Shown: positions 41,401 through 50,481 of the stretch, in pieces
Layout of the letters: each line of letters opens with the position of its first letter
Numbering within the stretch: the first letter of the stretch is position 1
NCBI GenBank assembly: GCA_018806915.1
Contig: JAGKQI010000085.1
Coordinates: 868,001-932,000 of the forward strand
Length of the DNA stretch: 64,000 nt
Direction of reading: 5' to 3'
Origin: Phytophthora colocasiae
Taxonomy: Eukaryota; Oomycota; Peronosporomycetes; Peronosporales; Peronosporaceae
The notes under the pieces: model-generated
Told to the model about the DNA's origin: nothing
The model's database searches: none
The model's input: only the letters and a program-made list of their open reading frames with translations
Program-made: the position numbers and the translations under genes

Positions 41401-41998
41401 CTTCCCGGAAATGGAATTGGTAGTCGCTGACCCTTTCGATGGTTGTAACGAAGTGTCCAACTTGTCTGAAGAAAATGTTCGAGGGAAAATTGTACTCGTT
41501 CAAAGAGGTGAATGCTACTTCGAAACGAAAGCAAGGAATGCCGCCAAATGGGGAGCTGCCGGGGTTATCGTCGTTAACACTGAAGATGACGACCTTGTGA
41601 TGGTCATGGGTGGCATGGAGGAGACCAGTGAGAACATCACTGATGAACCGTTGGAATTGCCTGTCGTGATGATCCCCCAACGCCTTGGAGAATGGTTTGA
41701 GACTCGTCTGGCTGAGTCGAAAGCTTCTTCGCTGTCTCCTGTGAAGGTTAGTATTGAATTGACAGTACGACACCATGATGACAACGCAGTTACCAACCGA
41801 AGAAGAACAAGAGCGATAGCTGGTGGATCGTACCCTAGAGTGGATGGAACTGCCGACAACATGAAGGTGTATGGTCCATTGTGGGGGATGGAGCTGATTT
41901 CAGTAAGCTCGGACAGGGAAAAGAAACAAGGCGATGAGGAGTATCACCAAGAAAGTTTCACTATCGCCATTGTTGGTACTCCACCATGGCAACATTAG
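38411..41998 (+). CDS. ERAD factor: MRH lectin + EDEM (GH47) + protease-associated domain fusion
   Basis: 1,195 residues, single exon, from the ATG at 38411 that begins a signal peptide (MKYVSTCLLALCFALLFVSC). Residues about 60-190 form an MRH (OS-9/Yos9-type) lectin domain: CLRYHVAGTWWHYEWCFDHH, QFHPL, Q.YNSGDFCEA...KCC. Residues about 210-640 form a GH47 EDEM-type mannosidase domain (LIDTLDTLALL, VFETTIRLLGGLLSAH, SLSIEFTMLSVLTGE, SNSDSFYEYLMK, ELIESTLYMHEAT, LSETCKYLYLLF, closing MTTEAHPLP). Residues about 970-1080 form a PA domain (CNEVSNLSEENVRGKIVLVQ, AKWGAAGVIVVN). EDEMs trim misfolded glycoproteins for ER-associated degradation and OS-9 reads the trimmed glycan; here both are in one chain. 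An upstream in-frame ATG (38309) would bury the signal peptide. Confidence 0.9.
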   Translation: MKYVSTCLLALCFALLFVSCNAVQPEIQAQNAADSKSTALSHFNGLHTLSGASYRAFKNRLKRQMRGESCLRYHVAGTWWHYEWCFDHHVRQFHPLPKGQEATEQSILLGAFNPEKPQPLRVVEVDNLARLTDPDRMGYMAQQRYNSGDFCEARGTQRSVSLQVKCCAFHNNETYVDSVEENAPCEYEMNVCSPVACGLMQRDQFVLTAPTSMEEEERKALTKTVRNMFYHAYNGYLTHAFPQDDLLPLSCKGGEFELGRLPMLTLIDTLDTLALLEDATEFQRAVGLVVENADFDLDTEVSVFETTIRLLGGLLSAHLFASNKDLKLFPENEYDGALLRLATDLGDRLMPAFDTVTGIPYGTVNLKYGVPKGETPIASTAGAGSLSIEFTMLSVLTGEPRYAAASRGAVRALFQRRSKIGLLGKHINTKTGDWTETSSGPGSNSDSFYEYLMKMYELFGDRESLEMFAQVYPAVLAHNKHGDWYTDVSMYSGCHHHSGSSAVVFESLASFWPGMQVSAGDLKSAAQSMNAFYRVWRDYGFLSEQFNVGDWKPVKSRGGGGARYPLRPELIESTLYMHEATNDSSWLRAGAHVVHSLQKYAKTPCGYASIADVESKKQEDYMPSFFLSETCKYLYLLFNTTHFFREGNYVMTTEAHPLPILPRKLVEPILQAADTDVSSEVEYDNRFSPERVMWCEAPIFYDFFGYSVHYEGKVVARTSRCTSPALSPAATSKASKAAAEKVAKTAEEDSVTSTIEDIAKAASDNAKPTATEDHKATSERVASDVLQEWLPALEEKLRKIGKKNIDDSLLDQLLEESSFGSTHYQPPVEHDAEGHVVQYVYGGSQLGEFRVEQLPGRLRVTREETGDWLEASGVLDANHMIIGLSLNDGSDDDAGADSYTFDEPTSQKVEHDDDYQPPHLSVNTVYKVNEDLTLPVDQRCSLRVQVGYKPYPGELQRNAKGKPHINGDAKGKPNVWLTVPCVGAGFGVTDTFQASRAFPEMELVVADPFDGCNEVSNLSEENVRGKIVLVQRGECYFETKARNAAKWGAAGVIVVNTEDDDLVMVMGGMEETSENITDEPLELPVVMIPQRLGEWFETRLAESKASSLSPVKVSIELTVRHHDDNAVTNRRRTRAIAGGSYPRVDGTADNMKVYGPLWGMELISVSSDREKKQGDEEYHQESFTIAIVGTPPWQH

Positions 41999-42198
41999 AG
42001 AAGGTGAAGACAAACTCCATAGAATAGAGCAAGTAACTCACGAAAAAATGTTTTGCGTTGTAACGTGTGCTTGATCTCTCTCGTCCAGTACAGCTTCAAC
42101 AGCAACTTACTCTCACCTGCCAGCGCAAACTAGCTAGCTATCTCTTTTCTTATCTTGCTTGCTTCAATGCGACATAGTTCTTGCTTCGAATTGAGCAT

Positions 42199-45192
42199 CT
42201 AAGCAAGGAGCTTCTTCCGCTTGCCTTGGTCATCCTTGCCACGCTGCACAGCTGTGATACGATCGCCTAAACTGAGCGCAATACCTTGAGTCTTACTGCG
42301 GATGCGGATGTAACCAGCGATGCGACCGCTATCCTGCTTTTCCACGCTGAGGTTAACAAGTGCGTCCTCGCCAAATACACTCTTGGCGTACAGATTAGCA
42401 GCTAAAAAGTTCGTGTCTCCACCCAGAGATGCTGTAGGCGTCATGCAACGCATGTTCGTTTTGTCGACAACGTGCTGCAGGAACTCGAACACATTTGAGA
42501 GCTCCGTGTGCACAGCCACCTTGTTCTCCCACTCGAACTCGGCCCACATCGCACGGAACGCTGCGTCTGTGCACGTGGCTGGCTTGATGTAGTCCATGAT
42601 GTCTAGGTGAATGTCGTTCAAGTTCACGTACGTCTTATCAGCACCCGACGCGGAATCATACACGATAGTGCCAAAGATGTGGCCCGTTTCAGTGGAGCTA
42701 ACCTTGATGTTGGCACGGATGGTGCGCTGGTCAAGTGGCCCGATGGTTTGCGGCTGAGGGCGCTCCACGAGCTTGAGATCGCCGATAGTAGACAGGTCCA
42801 CCGTGAGGTTAGTGAGTGTCTGAGGGATACGGTTTACCACCAAAATCTCCAGCACAATATCGTAGTCATGGACCGTAACGTAGGCTTCAGCGTACACAGG
42901 GTCAGCAAAACCTGTCAACTGGTGCACGTGACGCATCGCGCCGGCGTATTCGTTGTCAGAACCGTCGCCCTGCTGACCAAGGGCACGGTTAATGTCGGCG
43001 CCATCGTCGATATCAATGTCCGTCGAGCCCAGAGCCTTCTTGCCGCGCAGCTGCCGGAAGTTAATCAGATCATCCGCCTGCGTCACAGGTGCGCCACCAG
43101 CACCTCCAGCAGCAGCACGTGCAGCTTCAGCTTCCTGTGCTTTTTGAGTGTCGAGGAGGTGACGGTATGCAGCACGGCATTCCTTTGTGATAATTTCGTG
43201 CGTGGCCTGCGCACTTGCGGGATCCAGCAGAACACGCACGCCCATAAGGATGCGGCGTGCTGAGTCTTGGTCAATTTCGTGCTTGCTAGCCTTGGACTGT
43301 CCGTAAGCCACAATAGCGCACATGCAACGAGTTGAATCCACCACCAGCTTCTTAATAGCAGCATTACGAGCCGTAGCACTCGCAACATCACCATTTGATA
43401 CACGTAGACATAGTTTAGTCAACGTGGAGGCCACAGCTGCACCAAGGAAGAAATCACCATTCAGCAGCAGTCGTCGCAGACCTGGCACGTTCTCCTCCTC
43501 GGCACCTACAGCCTTTGCAGCCGGAGCAGAGTAAGAGGTTTCAGTAGCGTACGTGCCGTCAGCCAGCACAACACTCTTCGTCACAGGTTTAGAGTAAGCA
43601 GCACCAGAAGCGGTCGGATCCTCAGAACCTTCGGAGTTCTCCGTGGGCGCCTTGAGCATAGCCTCTGTGGCCAGCGGCAAACTGCCGATAGCAGTGAAGA
43701 TGGTGCTGGCTGCCTCGAAGATAGAGGTGTCGCTTTCCGTACCATCCTCAGGCGGCAGAGTAGCGTACTCACCAAGGATCCAGAGTCCAACGCGGTACAC
43801 CTTCGCCAAAGAGATATCTGTGAACGAAATCATCAGCTTCTGAAGAATACTCTCACGTAGCTCCGGATAACTTTCACACATCGCGCGCACGAAGAGCACG
43901 ACGTCCATTGCGCCATCGGGCTGGTTCAGGAATTCCATTAGCAAGTGCACCACAGCGTTGGCAACTTCAGGGAACTTCACAGCGCATGCGTGGATAGCCT
44001 TAATCAGCAGATGACGGTACTCACCAGCCTTCTCGCGCGTCTTGTCCTGCGTCTTGACCACTTCGCGCTTTAAGTGGGTCACCACTTCGTCAATGTTCCG
44101 GACCGAGACCAAGTCCATAGCGATCTCCAGCACCTTCTTACAGATATCGAGGTTGGGCGAGCTGAGTGCACGCATGATGTCCATCAGAATCTCCTGTAAC
44201 ACTTTCGTGTGGTGTTTCTTGAGGTCAGCGAGACGGTCCAGCACAATCAATTTCACGTTGTTGTCACTCTGGGAGTTGAGAAGGCCGCAGTACGTCTTGG
44301 CCGCGGCACGCACAGCCGTAGGAGCAGCCGACAGCGTCACAAGCGTCCAAGCTGCTTCATAGCTCACGGCAGGGGAGGACGAGTTCAGTAGTTGGAACAC
44401 ACAGCGCACGAAGCGAGCCTTCTGTGCTGGGTCCTGACGACACACTTTACGCGTCATCTCAAGGATAACCAGCGAAAATCCGTCTCCGAACTTGGGAACC
44501 TGATCCATGGCGTTCATCAAAAAGGTCACCGCTCTTTCCTGTGCGCAGTCGTTGAGCATGAGGAATGCATTACGTCTAGCTCCAGCGTCACTCTCATTGA
44601 GGATGAAGCGCTCAATAAGTTCCGGGGCGTCAGGGATCAGCACATCTCCAAAGGTCTTATACATAGTGTATACTGTCATGACGGCGTTCTTGCGCACATA
44701 CGAGTGACGGTGTTCCAAATTGCTTTTCACTGCGTCCTTGAGCGGTTCCAGGATGTCCTTCTCCTTGATCTTGCACAGGAAGCGCAGCATACAACCGCGA
44801 ATGTACTCATTAGGGTGATTTAAGTCATTTAGCAGTGCGTTGCACACCAGAATCATCTCGGGAAGAAGTTTTGGTGGAGCTTTAGGTGCCCCAGCCTCGC
44901 CTGTAGCCTGCTGCTCATATTTCGGAGCGATCTCCCAGTACACCATGAGCAGCTTCTTGAGTGTGTGATCACTCTGCGTTGAACAGAAGCGGATGATATG
45001 CATCAGAACTTTAGGCAGTTTCTCGCCTTGAAGGAGCGCAAGGATGGCGCTCTTTACAGCGCGGATCTTGAGCTCCACCTTGGGGGACTCCAGGCCCTTG
45101 AGGATCTCGTCCTGCGACGGGGGAAGCGCCTTCTCCCCCGTCACCTGCTGCAGCAGTACCGTGCAGTAGCGCTCATTCGTCACGCCCGCCAT
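42199..45192 (-). CDS. Coatomer subunit beta (beta-COP)
   Basis: 997 residues, single exon, ATG at 45192 (MAGVTNERYCTVLLQQVTGE). The first about 530 residues are an adaptin-type HEAT solenoid (ELKIRAVKSAILALLQGEKL, HIIRFCSTQSDHTLKKLLMV, YIRGCMLRFLCKIKE, HSYVRKNAVMTVYTMYKTFG). After a linker, the C-terminal beta-COP appendage reads HDYDIVLEILVVNRIPQTL to LDIMDYIKPATC. Length and order are typical. The subunit belongs to the COPI coat, acting in Golgi-to-ER and intra-Golgi transport. The frame is open further upstream to 45303 but MAGV is the conserved start. It shares a 160-bp divergent upstream region with the 45353 gene. Confidence 0.95.
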   Translation of the reverse strand: MAGVTNERYCTVLLQQVTGEKALPPSQDEILKGLESPKVELKIRAVKSAILALLQGEKLPKVLMHIIRFCSTQSDHTLKKLLMVYWEIAPKYEQQATGEAGAPKAPPKLLPEMILVCNALLNDLNHPNEYIRGCMLRFLCKIKEKDILEPLKDAVKSNLEHRHSYVRKNAVMTVYTMYKTFGDVLIPDAPELIERFILNESDAGARRNAFLMLNDCAQERAVTFLMNAMDQVPKFGDGFSLVILEMTRKVCRQDPAQKARFVRCVFQLLNSSSPAVSYEAAWTLVTLSAAPTAVRAAAKTYCGLLNSQSDNNVKLIVLDRLADLKKHHTKVLQEILMDIMRALSSPNLDICKKVLEIAMDLVSVRNIDEVVTHLKREVVKTQDKTREKAGEYRHLLIKAIHACAVKFPEVANAVVHLLMEFLNQPDGAMDVVLFVRAMCESYPELRESILQKLMISFTDISLAKVYRVGLWILGEYATLPPEDGTESDTSIFEAASTIFTAIGSLPLATEAMLKAPTENSEGSEDPTASGAAYSKPVTKSVVLADGTYATETSYSAPAAKAVGAEEENVPGLRRLLLNGDFFLGAAVASTLTKLCLRVSNGDVASATARNAAIKKLVVDSTRCMCAIVAYGQSKASKHEIDQDSARRILMGVRVLLDPASAQATHEIITKECRAAYRHLLDTQKAQEAEAARAAAGGAGGAPVTQADDLINFRQLRGKKALGSTDIDIDDGADINRALGQQGDGSDNEYAGAMRHVHQLTGFADPVYAEAYVTVHDYDIVLEILVVNRIPQTLTNLTVDLSTIGDLKLVERPQPQTIGPLDQRTIRANIKVSSTETGHIFGTIVYDSASGADKTYVNLNDIHLDIMDYIKPATCTDAAFRAMWAEFEWENKVAVHTELSNVFEFLQHVVDKTNMRCMTPTASLGGDTNFLAANLYAKSVFGEDALVNLSVEKQDSGRIAGYIRIRSKTQGIALSLGDRITAVQRGKDDQGKRKKLLA

Positions 45193-45352
45193 CTTGGATC
45201 CTTCCACGTAGCTCTGAGTATGAGGGGGGGAACGACGCGGCGGCAAAGTGTCGTCTTTTGATTGGTTTAAATATGGAAATTGAAGTGAGAGGATATCAGC
45301 CAATCCTGTACGAAGAGAGAGTGATTGTCATTCCGCACTCGAACGCAGCAAG
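45193..45352. promoter_or_regulatory. Short divergent promoter region, beta-COP and 45353 gene
   Basis: 160 bp between two divergent starts. GTCATTCCGCACTC at about 45328-45341, close upstream of the 45353 ATG, resembles an oomycete initiator. Confidence 0.35.
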
Positions 45353-45784
45353 ATGAGGCCAAGTGTAGGCGTCGTGTACACGCGAGAGAGCGCTCTCTCA
45401 CGCGAGGACGCGCAGCTGGCGACGTATGTAGCTCTGTGTGTGGCTGCTAGTGGTTTATGCGCCAAGACGTGGCTTGTAGGGCTCAAGAGCGACGGCAAGG
45501 GAAGCGATAAGAGCGAAAACAAGTCTGGAAATGTTGCGTTGCGTTGTGATGGCGCTCTGATAGACAGTGATAAACTGTCTAGCGAGATATATGAAGAAAC
45601 AGGGGAGTGGAAGGTGCTGGAGAAGTGTGAGCTGTGGCTGTTGATGGTGGAGGCGGACGCGACTGTGCAAGTGGCTGAGTTCCTGCACAAGAAATTGAGC
45701 AAGAGGGACGACAAACAACCCAAGCGCGTGGTACTCAGTCTGCAGACGACGATGCGTCGTCTCGCGCAACTTAATTCATCGTAG
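45353..45784 (+). CDS. Unrecognised 143-residue protein
   Basis: A single-exon frame starting MRPSVGVVYTRESALSREDA. It is rich in Lys/Asp in the middle (KSDGKGSDKSENKSGN) with hydrophobic beta-like strands either side (LATYVALCVAASGLCAKTWL, WKVLEKCELWLLMVEADA). No family is recognised. The next gene on the same strand starts only 47 bp after its stop, so the two could be exons of one longer gene, but no frame-keeping splice was found. Confidence 0.45.
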   Translation: MRPSVGVVYTRESALSREDAQLATYVALCVAASGLCAKTWLVGLKSDGKGSDKSENKSGNVALRCDGALIDSDKLSSEIYEETGEWKVLEKCELWLLMVEADATVQVAEFLHKKLSKRDDKQPKRVVLSLQTTMRRLAQLNSS

Positions 45785-45831
45785 GAAGCAATACGGCTTG
45801 TTGAAGTGAGATGTGCTGATTGAGACTTAAT

Positions 45832-46904
45832 ATGGTGTGCAGACTCCCAGAAGCTGTTGTGCTGCATGGAGGAGCTGCATTTCAAGTGGTGAAAGATGAC
45901 ACAGGAGTGTTGAGACCGCTGTCCAATGGATGCTTTTACGTGGAGAGACTTTCGTGAGTGATAGAGCTATATTGGGGGAGTTTTTAGGCACTAAATTTTT
46001 GTGGTTGCTTTTGTAGGAAGGAGAAGACGTCGGCACTTTTCGCACTGGATATGCTGGAAGGAACAGGAATCCAGGTGCTAAGTCGGCGTAATATTCAAGG
46101 TAAAAGTGTATGTGACTTTACTATTTTCGTGGATGACACAAATGACGTTTGTGCTACTGCAGCGATGAAGTGGGGCTGTACGATGCTGCGTAGCTTTTAC
46201 TACATCAATGCGTTGACTGGCAAGAGCGTTCTCGATGGGCTACGTGATCGAAAGACTCGTTTCCTTTTCCTCCAGGCACTCGTGGAGATGGACGAATTAT
46301 TTCGTGTTGTGTTGGCAAGTGTGGCTGCTGCAAACAACCAACCCAGTCGTGCAAGTGGAGACTCGAGTCCTGATACAAGCGCTGCCACGCTGTTTCCTGC
46401 GCAGTCATTGATGGTGCTGCTCCCACTTCCTGATTGGATTTTTAATACTTTTGTTCTCCGAGTGTTTGATCTTGGCCTGGGTGCCCCGTCCAATAAACAC
46501 ACCTCAATAGTCGCGGTACGGTGCATATATCATTGCGCGAAATGCAGGATCACGGCTCTGACCTCGATTTTGGAATGTAGGCCGACTTGGAGGAACGCTC
46601 ACCGTTGCAGACAAATTTTGAATCAGAGTTCCGCGACATTTTTGAGTTGGCAACAGGACGCAACATGGCACTTCCGGCTCTGAAAATGCTGCAAAAGACA
46701 TTCGCATCCGTTAGAAAGCAGCAGCTTCGGGAGCAAACGGACAGTATCGACTCCAAAACGCCACTGCGTATCGACAGTGGGGTACTACTCGCAGACGTGG
46801 AACTTTTTCCTCATTGCACTGCGGTGTCGCGCACTTTTTTTCTGAAAGTGTTTGCTACGTTCGTGCTCACCTTGTTATTGGCGCTCTACCTCTTTGTCCT
46901 TTAA
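45832..46904 (+). CDS. Unrecognised tail-anchored membrane protein
   Basis: Three exons, 45832-45953, 46017-46515, 46581-46904, joined by GT-AG introns of 63 and 65 nt; 314 residues with frame kept. It starts MVCRLPEAVVLHGGAAFQVV. The body is soluble with no recognised domain (FTIFVDDTNDVCATAAMKWG, LRSFYYINALTGKSVLDGLR). The last 24 residues are a single hydrophobic helix (TFFLKVFATFVLTLLLALYL), so it should be tail-anchored with the body in the cytosol. The function is unknown. Confidence 0.55.
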
Positions 46905-46943
46905 GGTAAAGGATACGTGGAGTTGTTGGGTTCCTGGACATTT

Positions 46944-48071
46944 TCAGTCTACTGAGTCGTGATCCATTGTTTGGTTGTCTCCATCAATGTGAGTCAATCT
47001 TAAAGTTTGCTTTGCTTTTGCTTGGTCGTGGAGTTGACGTTGTACTTCAGCGTATTTGAGAACAGCCAACTTGTGCACCAGAACTTTTTTATGAGCTTGA
47101 GAAAATGGTATCACAGCCAGGATACTCGTCGCTAGCGAAATAGGCGGCAGTTTGCCCTTATGAAGCTCCATATAGTTGACAATTAGCTCAACCTGCTGAC
47201 ATCGTATCGTGACACCAGACCAAAACTGCTCACCAAGTGTACAAGCTCGTATATTTTGCTGGAATTGTATCAAGGGGTAAAATGCCACTTGAAACTCGGT
47301 TGATCCTTTCACCAAGTCTTCCAGATCCACAAGCGCGTCGTCCTCGCTATCCTTTTTAAGCTGAATCTTCTGCGTGGAGCCCTGATTCTTACGGTTGGCA
47401 TGGTCTCGCGCTGCAAGTTTTTCACGAGCTATAGTGACATTTTTGGCGAAGTAGAAGCTACTGTCATTTTTAAGTCCCTCGCAGAATGCCTGAAGTTCAC
47501 GACTATCCATTACTCCAGAATCATCCACGTCAAACTGGTTAAAAGCGTACCGAAGTAATTCGCTTTTGGACCAAGTCGAGATAGTCGTCACACATATAAC
47601 GAAGTCATCGAAGCACAGCCTCTTGATATTGCGAGCAAGACCAACTGCCTCAAACATCCCTTTCGTGAGCTGTCGTGGTTGCTCATGCAGCATCGTAAAG
47701 AACTCGGACGTGGTGATTTCTCCTGTCCCCAGTTGCTCTTCACGTTTAAAGGTACGATAAAGAGCTTCCACGTGCCGTTTTTGAAGTCCAAGTGAGATAC
47801 ACAGATTTTCGCCACGCTTTGTCTGGAGCCGAGTACCGAATTGCCCACTTGCAAAGCCGCCAGTCTCATTGACCACTCCGGAATCAGACAGTGTGTTGTC
47901 TACAGCCGTGTTTCCTGACGACTTAGGTTTGACCTGAATATGCTGCAGTGGTACTTTTGCCTGTGGAGTCTTTCGCTTCTTGGATTTCTTTGAACCCCCA
48001 TCCTTTGAGCTTGAACTGTTTGTTTTCTTTTTCGGAGACTTCGTTTGATGAGCTCGCTTGAACTCTGCCAT
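46944..48071 (-). CDS. EF-hand protein, cluster member 1
   Basis: 375 residues, ATG at 48071 after a Lys/Ser-rich N-terminus (MAEFKRAHQTKSPKKKTNSS). The conserved part (about 95-340) shares with its neighbours GLQKRHVEALYRTFKREEQL, GEITTSEFF, RQLTKGMFE, and one canonical EF-hand loop FNQFDVDDSGVMDSRELQAF (about residue 190). A second block follows (NDSSFYFAKNV, FQVAFYPLIQFQQNIRACTL). One full calcium site is predicted; the other helical pairs look degenerate. The cluster function is unknown. It is 55% or more alike in the core to the 48224-49456 gene by eye. Confidence 0.75.
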   Translation of the reverse strand: MAEFKRAHQTKSPKKKTNSSSSKDGGSKKSKKRKTPQAKVPLQHIQVKPKSSGNTAVDNTLSDSGVVNETGGFASGQFGTRLQTKRGENLCISLGLQKRHVEALYRTFKREEQLGTGEITTSEFFTMLHEQPRQLTKGMFEAVGLARNIKRLCFDDFVICVTTISTWSKSELLRYAFNQFDVDDSGVMDSRELQAFCEGLKNDSSFYFAKNVTIAREKLAARDHANRKNQGSTQKIQLKKDSEDDALVDLEDLVKGSTEFQVAFYPLIQFQQNIRACTLGEQFWSGVTIRCQQVELIVNYMELHKGKLPPISLATSILAVIPFSQAHKKVLVHKLAVLKYAEVQRQLHDQAKAKQTLRLTHIDGDNQTMDHDSVD

Positions 48072-48223
48072 CCCTCCAAAGCTATAGTTTTACTCAATGA
48101 ACAGGGGGAACAGGGTTGTGTCCAAAATACACACATAGTATTCTTCATCATAATAGAAATGTTGGTAGTCAAAGATTTCTTTACAACATAGAGGATGTTT
48201 TTGTTTACGATACGATTTACCTC

Positions 48224-49456
48224 TTAGGGGATTCCGGATTTGGCTGGGAGTCTTCTTTCCAACGCCAGCCTTTCTGCTTCCGCATGTGCTTGTTCCTGCC
48301 AAATTCGTTCTTCTTCGGCAAACTTGAGGATCGCTAGCTTATGTACGACCAATTGGGCATTTGCTTGAGAAAATGGCATCAAGTATGCGATGATACGGTT
48401 TAGAATCGAGAAGGACGGCAATTCTCCTTTATGAAGGCGCATATAGTGAACAATCACTTCAACATCGTGTCGACGCTGCGCAACTTTAGCCCAAAAGCGT
48501 TCTCCAAGTGCACAAGCTCGAACATTTTGCTGAAATTGGACTAATGGGTAGAATGCTACTTGGAAATCAGCTGATCCTTTCGCCAAGTCTTCCAGATCCA
48601 GAAGCGTGTTGGCCTCAATGTTGCGGTCTGACGATCCATGAAATCGACGTTGAAAATCCCGATTGACCAGTTTTTCAAGGGCCATATCGACATTCTTGGC
48701 AAAGTAGAAACTACTGTCGTTTTTGAGACCTTCACAGAAGGCACGAAGCTCTCGACCATCCATAACTCCTGATTCATCGACATCAAACTGTCTGAAAGCG
48801 TATCCCAATAATTCGCTCTTAGACCAAGTAGCAACTGTCGCAACGCAAATAACGAAGTCGTCGAAGCGCATTCGTCGGAGATTGCGATCCAACCCTACTT
48901 CCTCGAACAAACCCTTGGTTAGCTGCCGTGGTTGTTCACGTAACATGGCGAAGAACTCTCCTGTTGTGATTTCCCCCGTACCGAGTTGTTCTTCACGTTT
49001 GAAAGCGCGAAACATCCCCTCGACATTACGGTTTTGGAGCCCCAATGTAATGCATAGTTGTTCAGCTCGAAAAGTCTCAAGTAGCACGCCATAATTGCCT
49101 TTAGCGACTCCAGTTTCAACCACTTCCGGAGTATAAACGTCCGCTTCAGTACTTCCAACAGCAACAGTCGAACTTCCGGTATCTAGGAGACTGATGAAAG
49201 ACCGCTGCCTGACCTGAACTTTTCGTTGAGATGTCTGGGTTGGAAGGTTGGATAGAACCTCTACATCATGGTTGGTGGTCTTCCTGGGGGCCCGCTCAAC
49301 GTCTGCAGTGCTTGAAGTCTTCTTCTTTTTCTTCTTCTTTTTCTTCTTGTGGGTTTTGGAAGGTTCACTACGTTCTTTTGGAGGTACCGAGATGTCCGAT
49401 ACTTGAGTCTTGCTGGTACGAGCGCCTTCTTCTCGAGCTTTAATAGTCCCAGTCAT
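48224..49456 (-). CDS. EF-hand protein, cluster member 2
   Basis: 410 residues from the ATG at 49456 (MTGTIKAREEGARTSKTQVS). A poly-Lys tract lies in the N-terminal region (49321-49355). The core repeats the member 1 pattern: GLQNRNVEGMFRAFKREEQL, GEITTGEFFAMLREQPRQL, and the EF-hand FRQFDVDESGVMDGRELRAF, then DSSFYFAKNVDMALEKL and FQVAFYPLVQFQQNVRACAL. One calcium loop is intact. The frame extends upstream to 49555 through a hydrophobic stretch (MLLYRINIVITVLGAIVLM). If that upstream start were used the protein would be membrane-anchored, but it overlaps the 5' region of the divergent member 3. Confidence 0.75.
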   Translation of the reverse strand: MTGTIKAREEGARTSKTQVSDISVPPKERSEPSKTHKKKKKKKKKKTSSTADVERAPRKTTNHDVEVLSNLPTQTSQRKVQVRQRSFISLLDTGSSTVAVGSTEADVYTPEVVETGVAKGNYGVLLETFRAEQLCITLGLQNRNVEGMFRAFKREEQLGTGEITTGEFFAMLREQPRQLTKGLFEEVGLDRNLRRMRFDDFVICVATVATWSKSELLGYAFRQFDVDESGVMDGRELRAFCEGLKNDSSFYFAKNVDMALEKLVNRDFQRRFHGSSDRNIEANTLLDLEDLAKGSADFQVAFYPLVQFQQNVRACALGERFWAKVAQRRHDVEVIVHYMRLHKGELPSFSILNRIIAYLMPFSQANAQLVVHKLAILKFAEEERIWQEQAHAEAERLALERRLPAKSGIP

Positions 49457-49575
49457 GATTAAATGCAATCGGTTTGGCTTGTACGTGTCTAAAATACACA
49501 TAAGAACAATGGCACCCAGCACAGTGATCACTATATTTATTCGATACAGCAGCACAAAACTAGAAATTGGCCAAC

Positions 49576-50481
49576 ATGAGCTCTAAGCGCATGAGCATCA
49601 AGCGCATTTCGTGGGTGAAAATCCAGCGTCGATCGCTAAAACCCACCAAGATTGTGGTTACCACTGCCCAAGAACCGGTTCCTACTCGAAGGGTATCACT
49701 TGTATCTGCAATCTACGGCCGATTGCTTGAAACAGTCGAGACGGAGCAAATTTGCAAGCGACTGGGGATGACGCGCGAGGATGTGCGTCAACTCCGTCGA
49801 AAATTTGACGACGAAGACGGAGCTCACAGCGACACAGTGACAATTCGAGGGTTTTTCCATTTGATTAACGACGATAAAGCTTTCGAACGGTCCCAAATCT
49901 TGACAAAACAACTACTTCGTTTGACGAATATCACGACTGCTGTGGCTCGAGTGACATTCGACCAGTTCTTACGTGTTGTGTGCACGTTTGCAGCCTTTAA
50001 CGAGACAGAACTCTGGCGTTTCTTCTACGATTCCTTCTTTGCTGGAGGGATTGATACTGTAAACGCACGTCGACTGAATGAGGTTCTTCAGGCGGCAGGA
50101 GGTTCCTACGCTCACAACATCGAGATGGCTGCACGGCATTTCGCAGCCAACGCGGTATCTCCATTGACGGGTGTCGCTACGTCATTAACCTTTGACGATT
50201 TCCAGGAACTGGTACATCGAAACCCTGTGGTGTTCTTCCCTCTCGTCCAGCTACAGCGTAGCGTGCGCGCTAAAACTCTCGGTGAAAAATACTGGGAGCG
50301 TAAGGTTCGAGAGCAGGAACTTATTCCTCCACTCGTCGCGTATCTACATCTACACCGTGGGAAAATGCCTCGCTTCAGTTTAAAAGACTGGGCGATGAGT
50401 CTGATGTTAGGGGGGAACACTGTGATGTATCGAGCAAGAACTCTGGCTCGACGGCAATACGTCGAAGAAGCGAAAGGTTAA
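49576..50481 (+). CDS. EF-hand-like protein, cluster member 3, calcium loop lost
   Basis: 301 residues from the ATG at 49576 (MSSKRMSIKRISWVKIQRRS). It keeps the family layout (GMTREDVRQLRRKFDDED, TIRGFFHLINDD, RVTFDQFLRVVCTFAAFNET, FPLVQLQRSVRAKTLGEKYW). Where members 1, 2 and 4 have a canonical calcium loop it reads FFAGGIDTVNARRLNEVL, without the acidic ligands. It is the only member on the + strand. A non-calcium role or decay is inferred. Confidence 0.65.
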   Translation: MSSKRMSIKRISWVKIQRRSLKPTKIVVTTAQEPVPTRRVSLVSAIYGRLLETVETEQICKRLGMTREDVRQLRRKFDDEDGAHSDTVTIRGFFHLINDDKAFERSQILTKQLLRLTNITTAVARVTFDQFLRVVCTFAAFNETELWRFFYDSFFAGGIDTVNARRLNEVLQAAGGSYAHNIEMAARHFAANAVSPLTGVATSLTFDDFQELVHRNPVVFFPLVQLQRSVRAKTLGEKYWERKVREQELIPPLVAYLHLHRGKMPRFSLKDWAMSLMLGGNTVMYRARTLARRQYVEEAKG

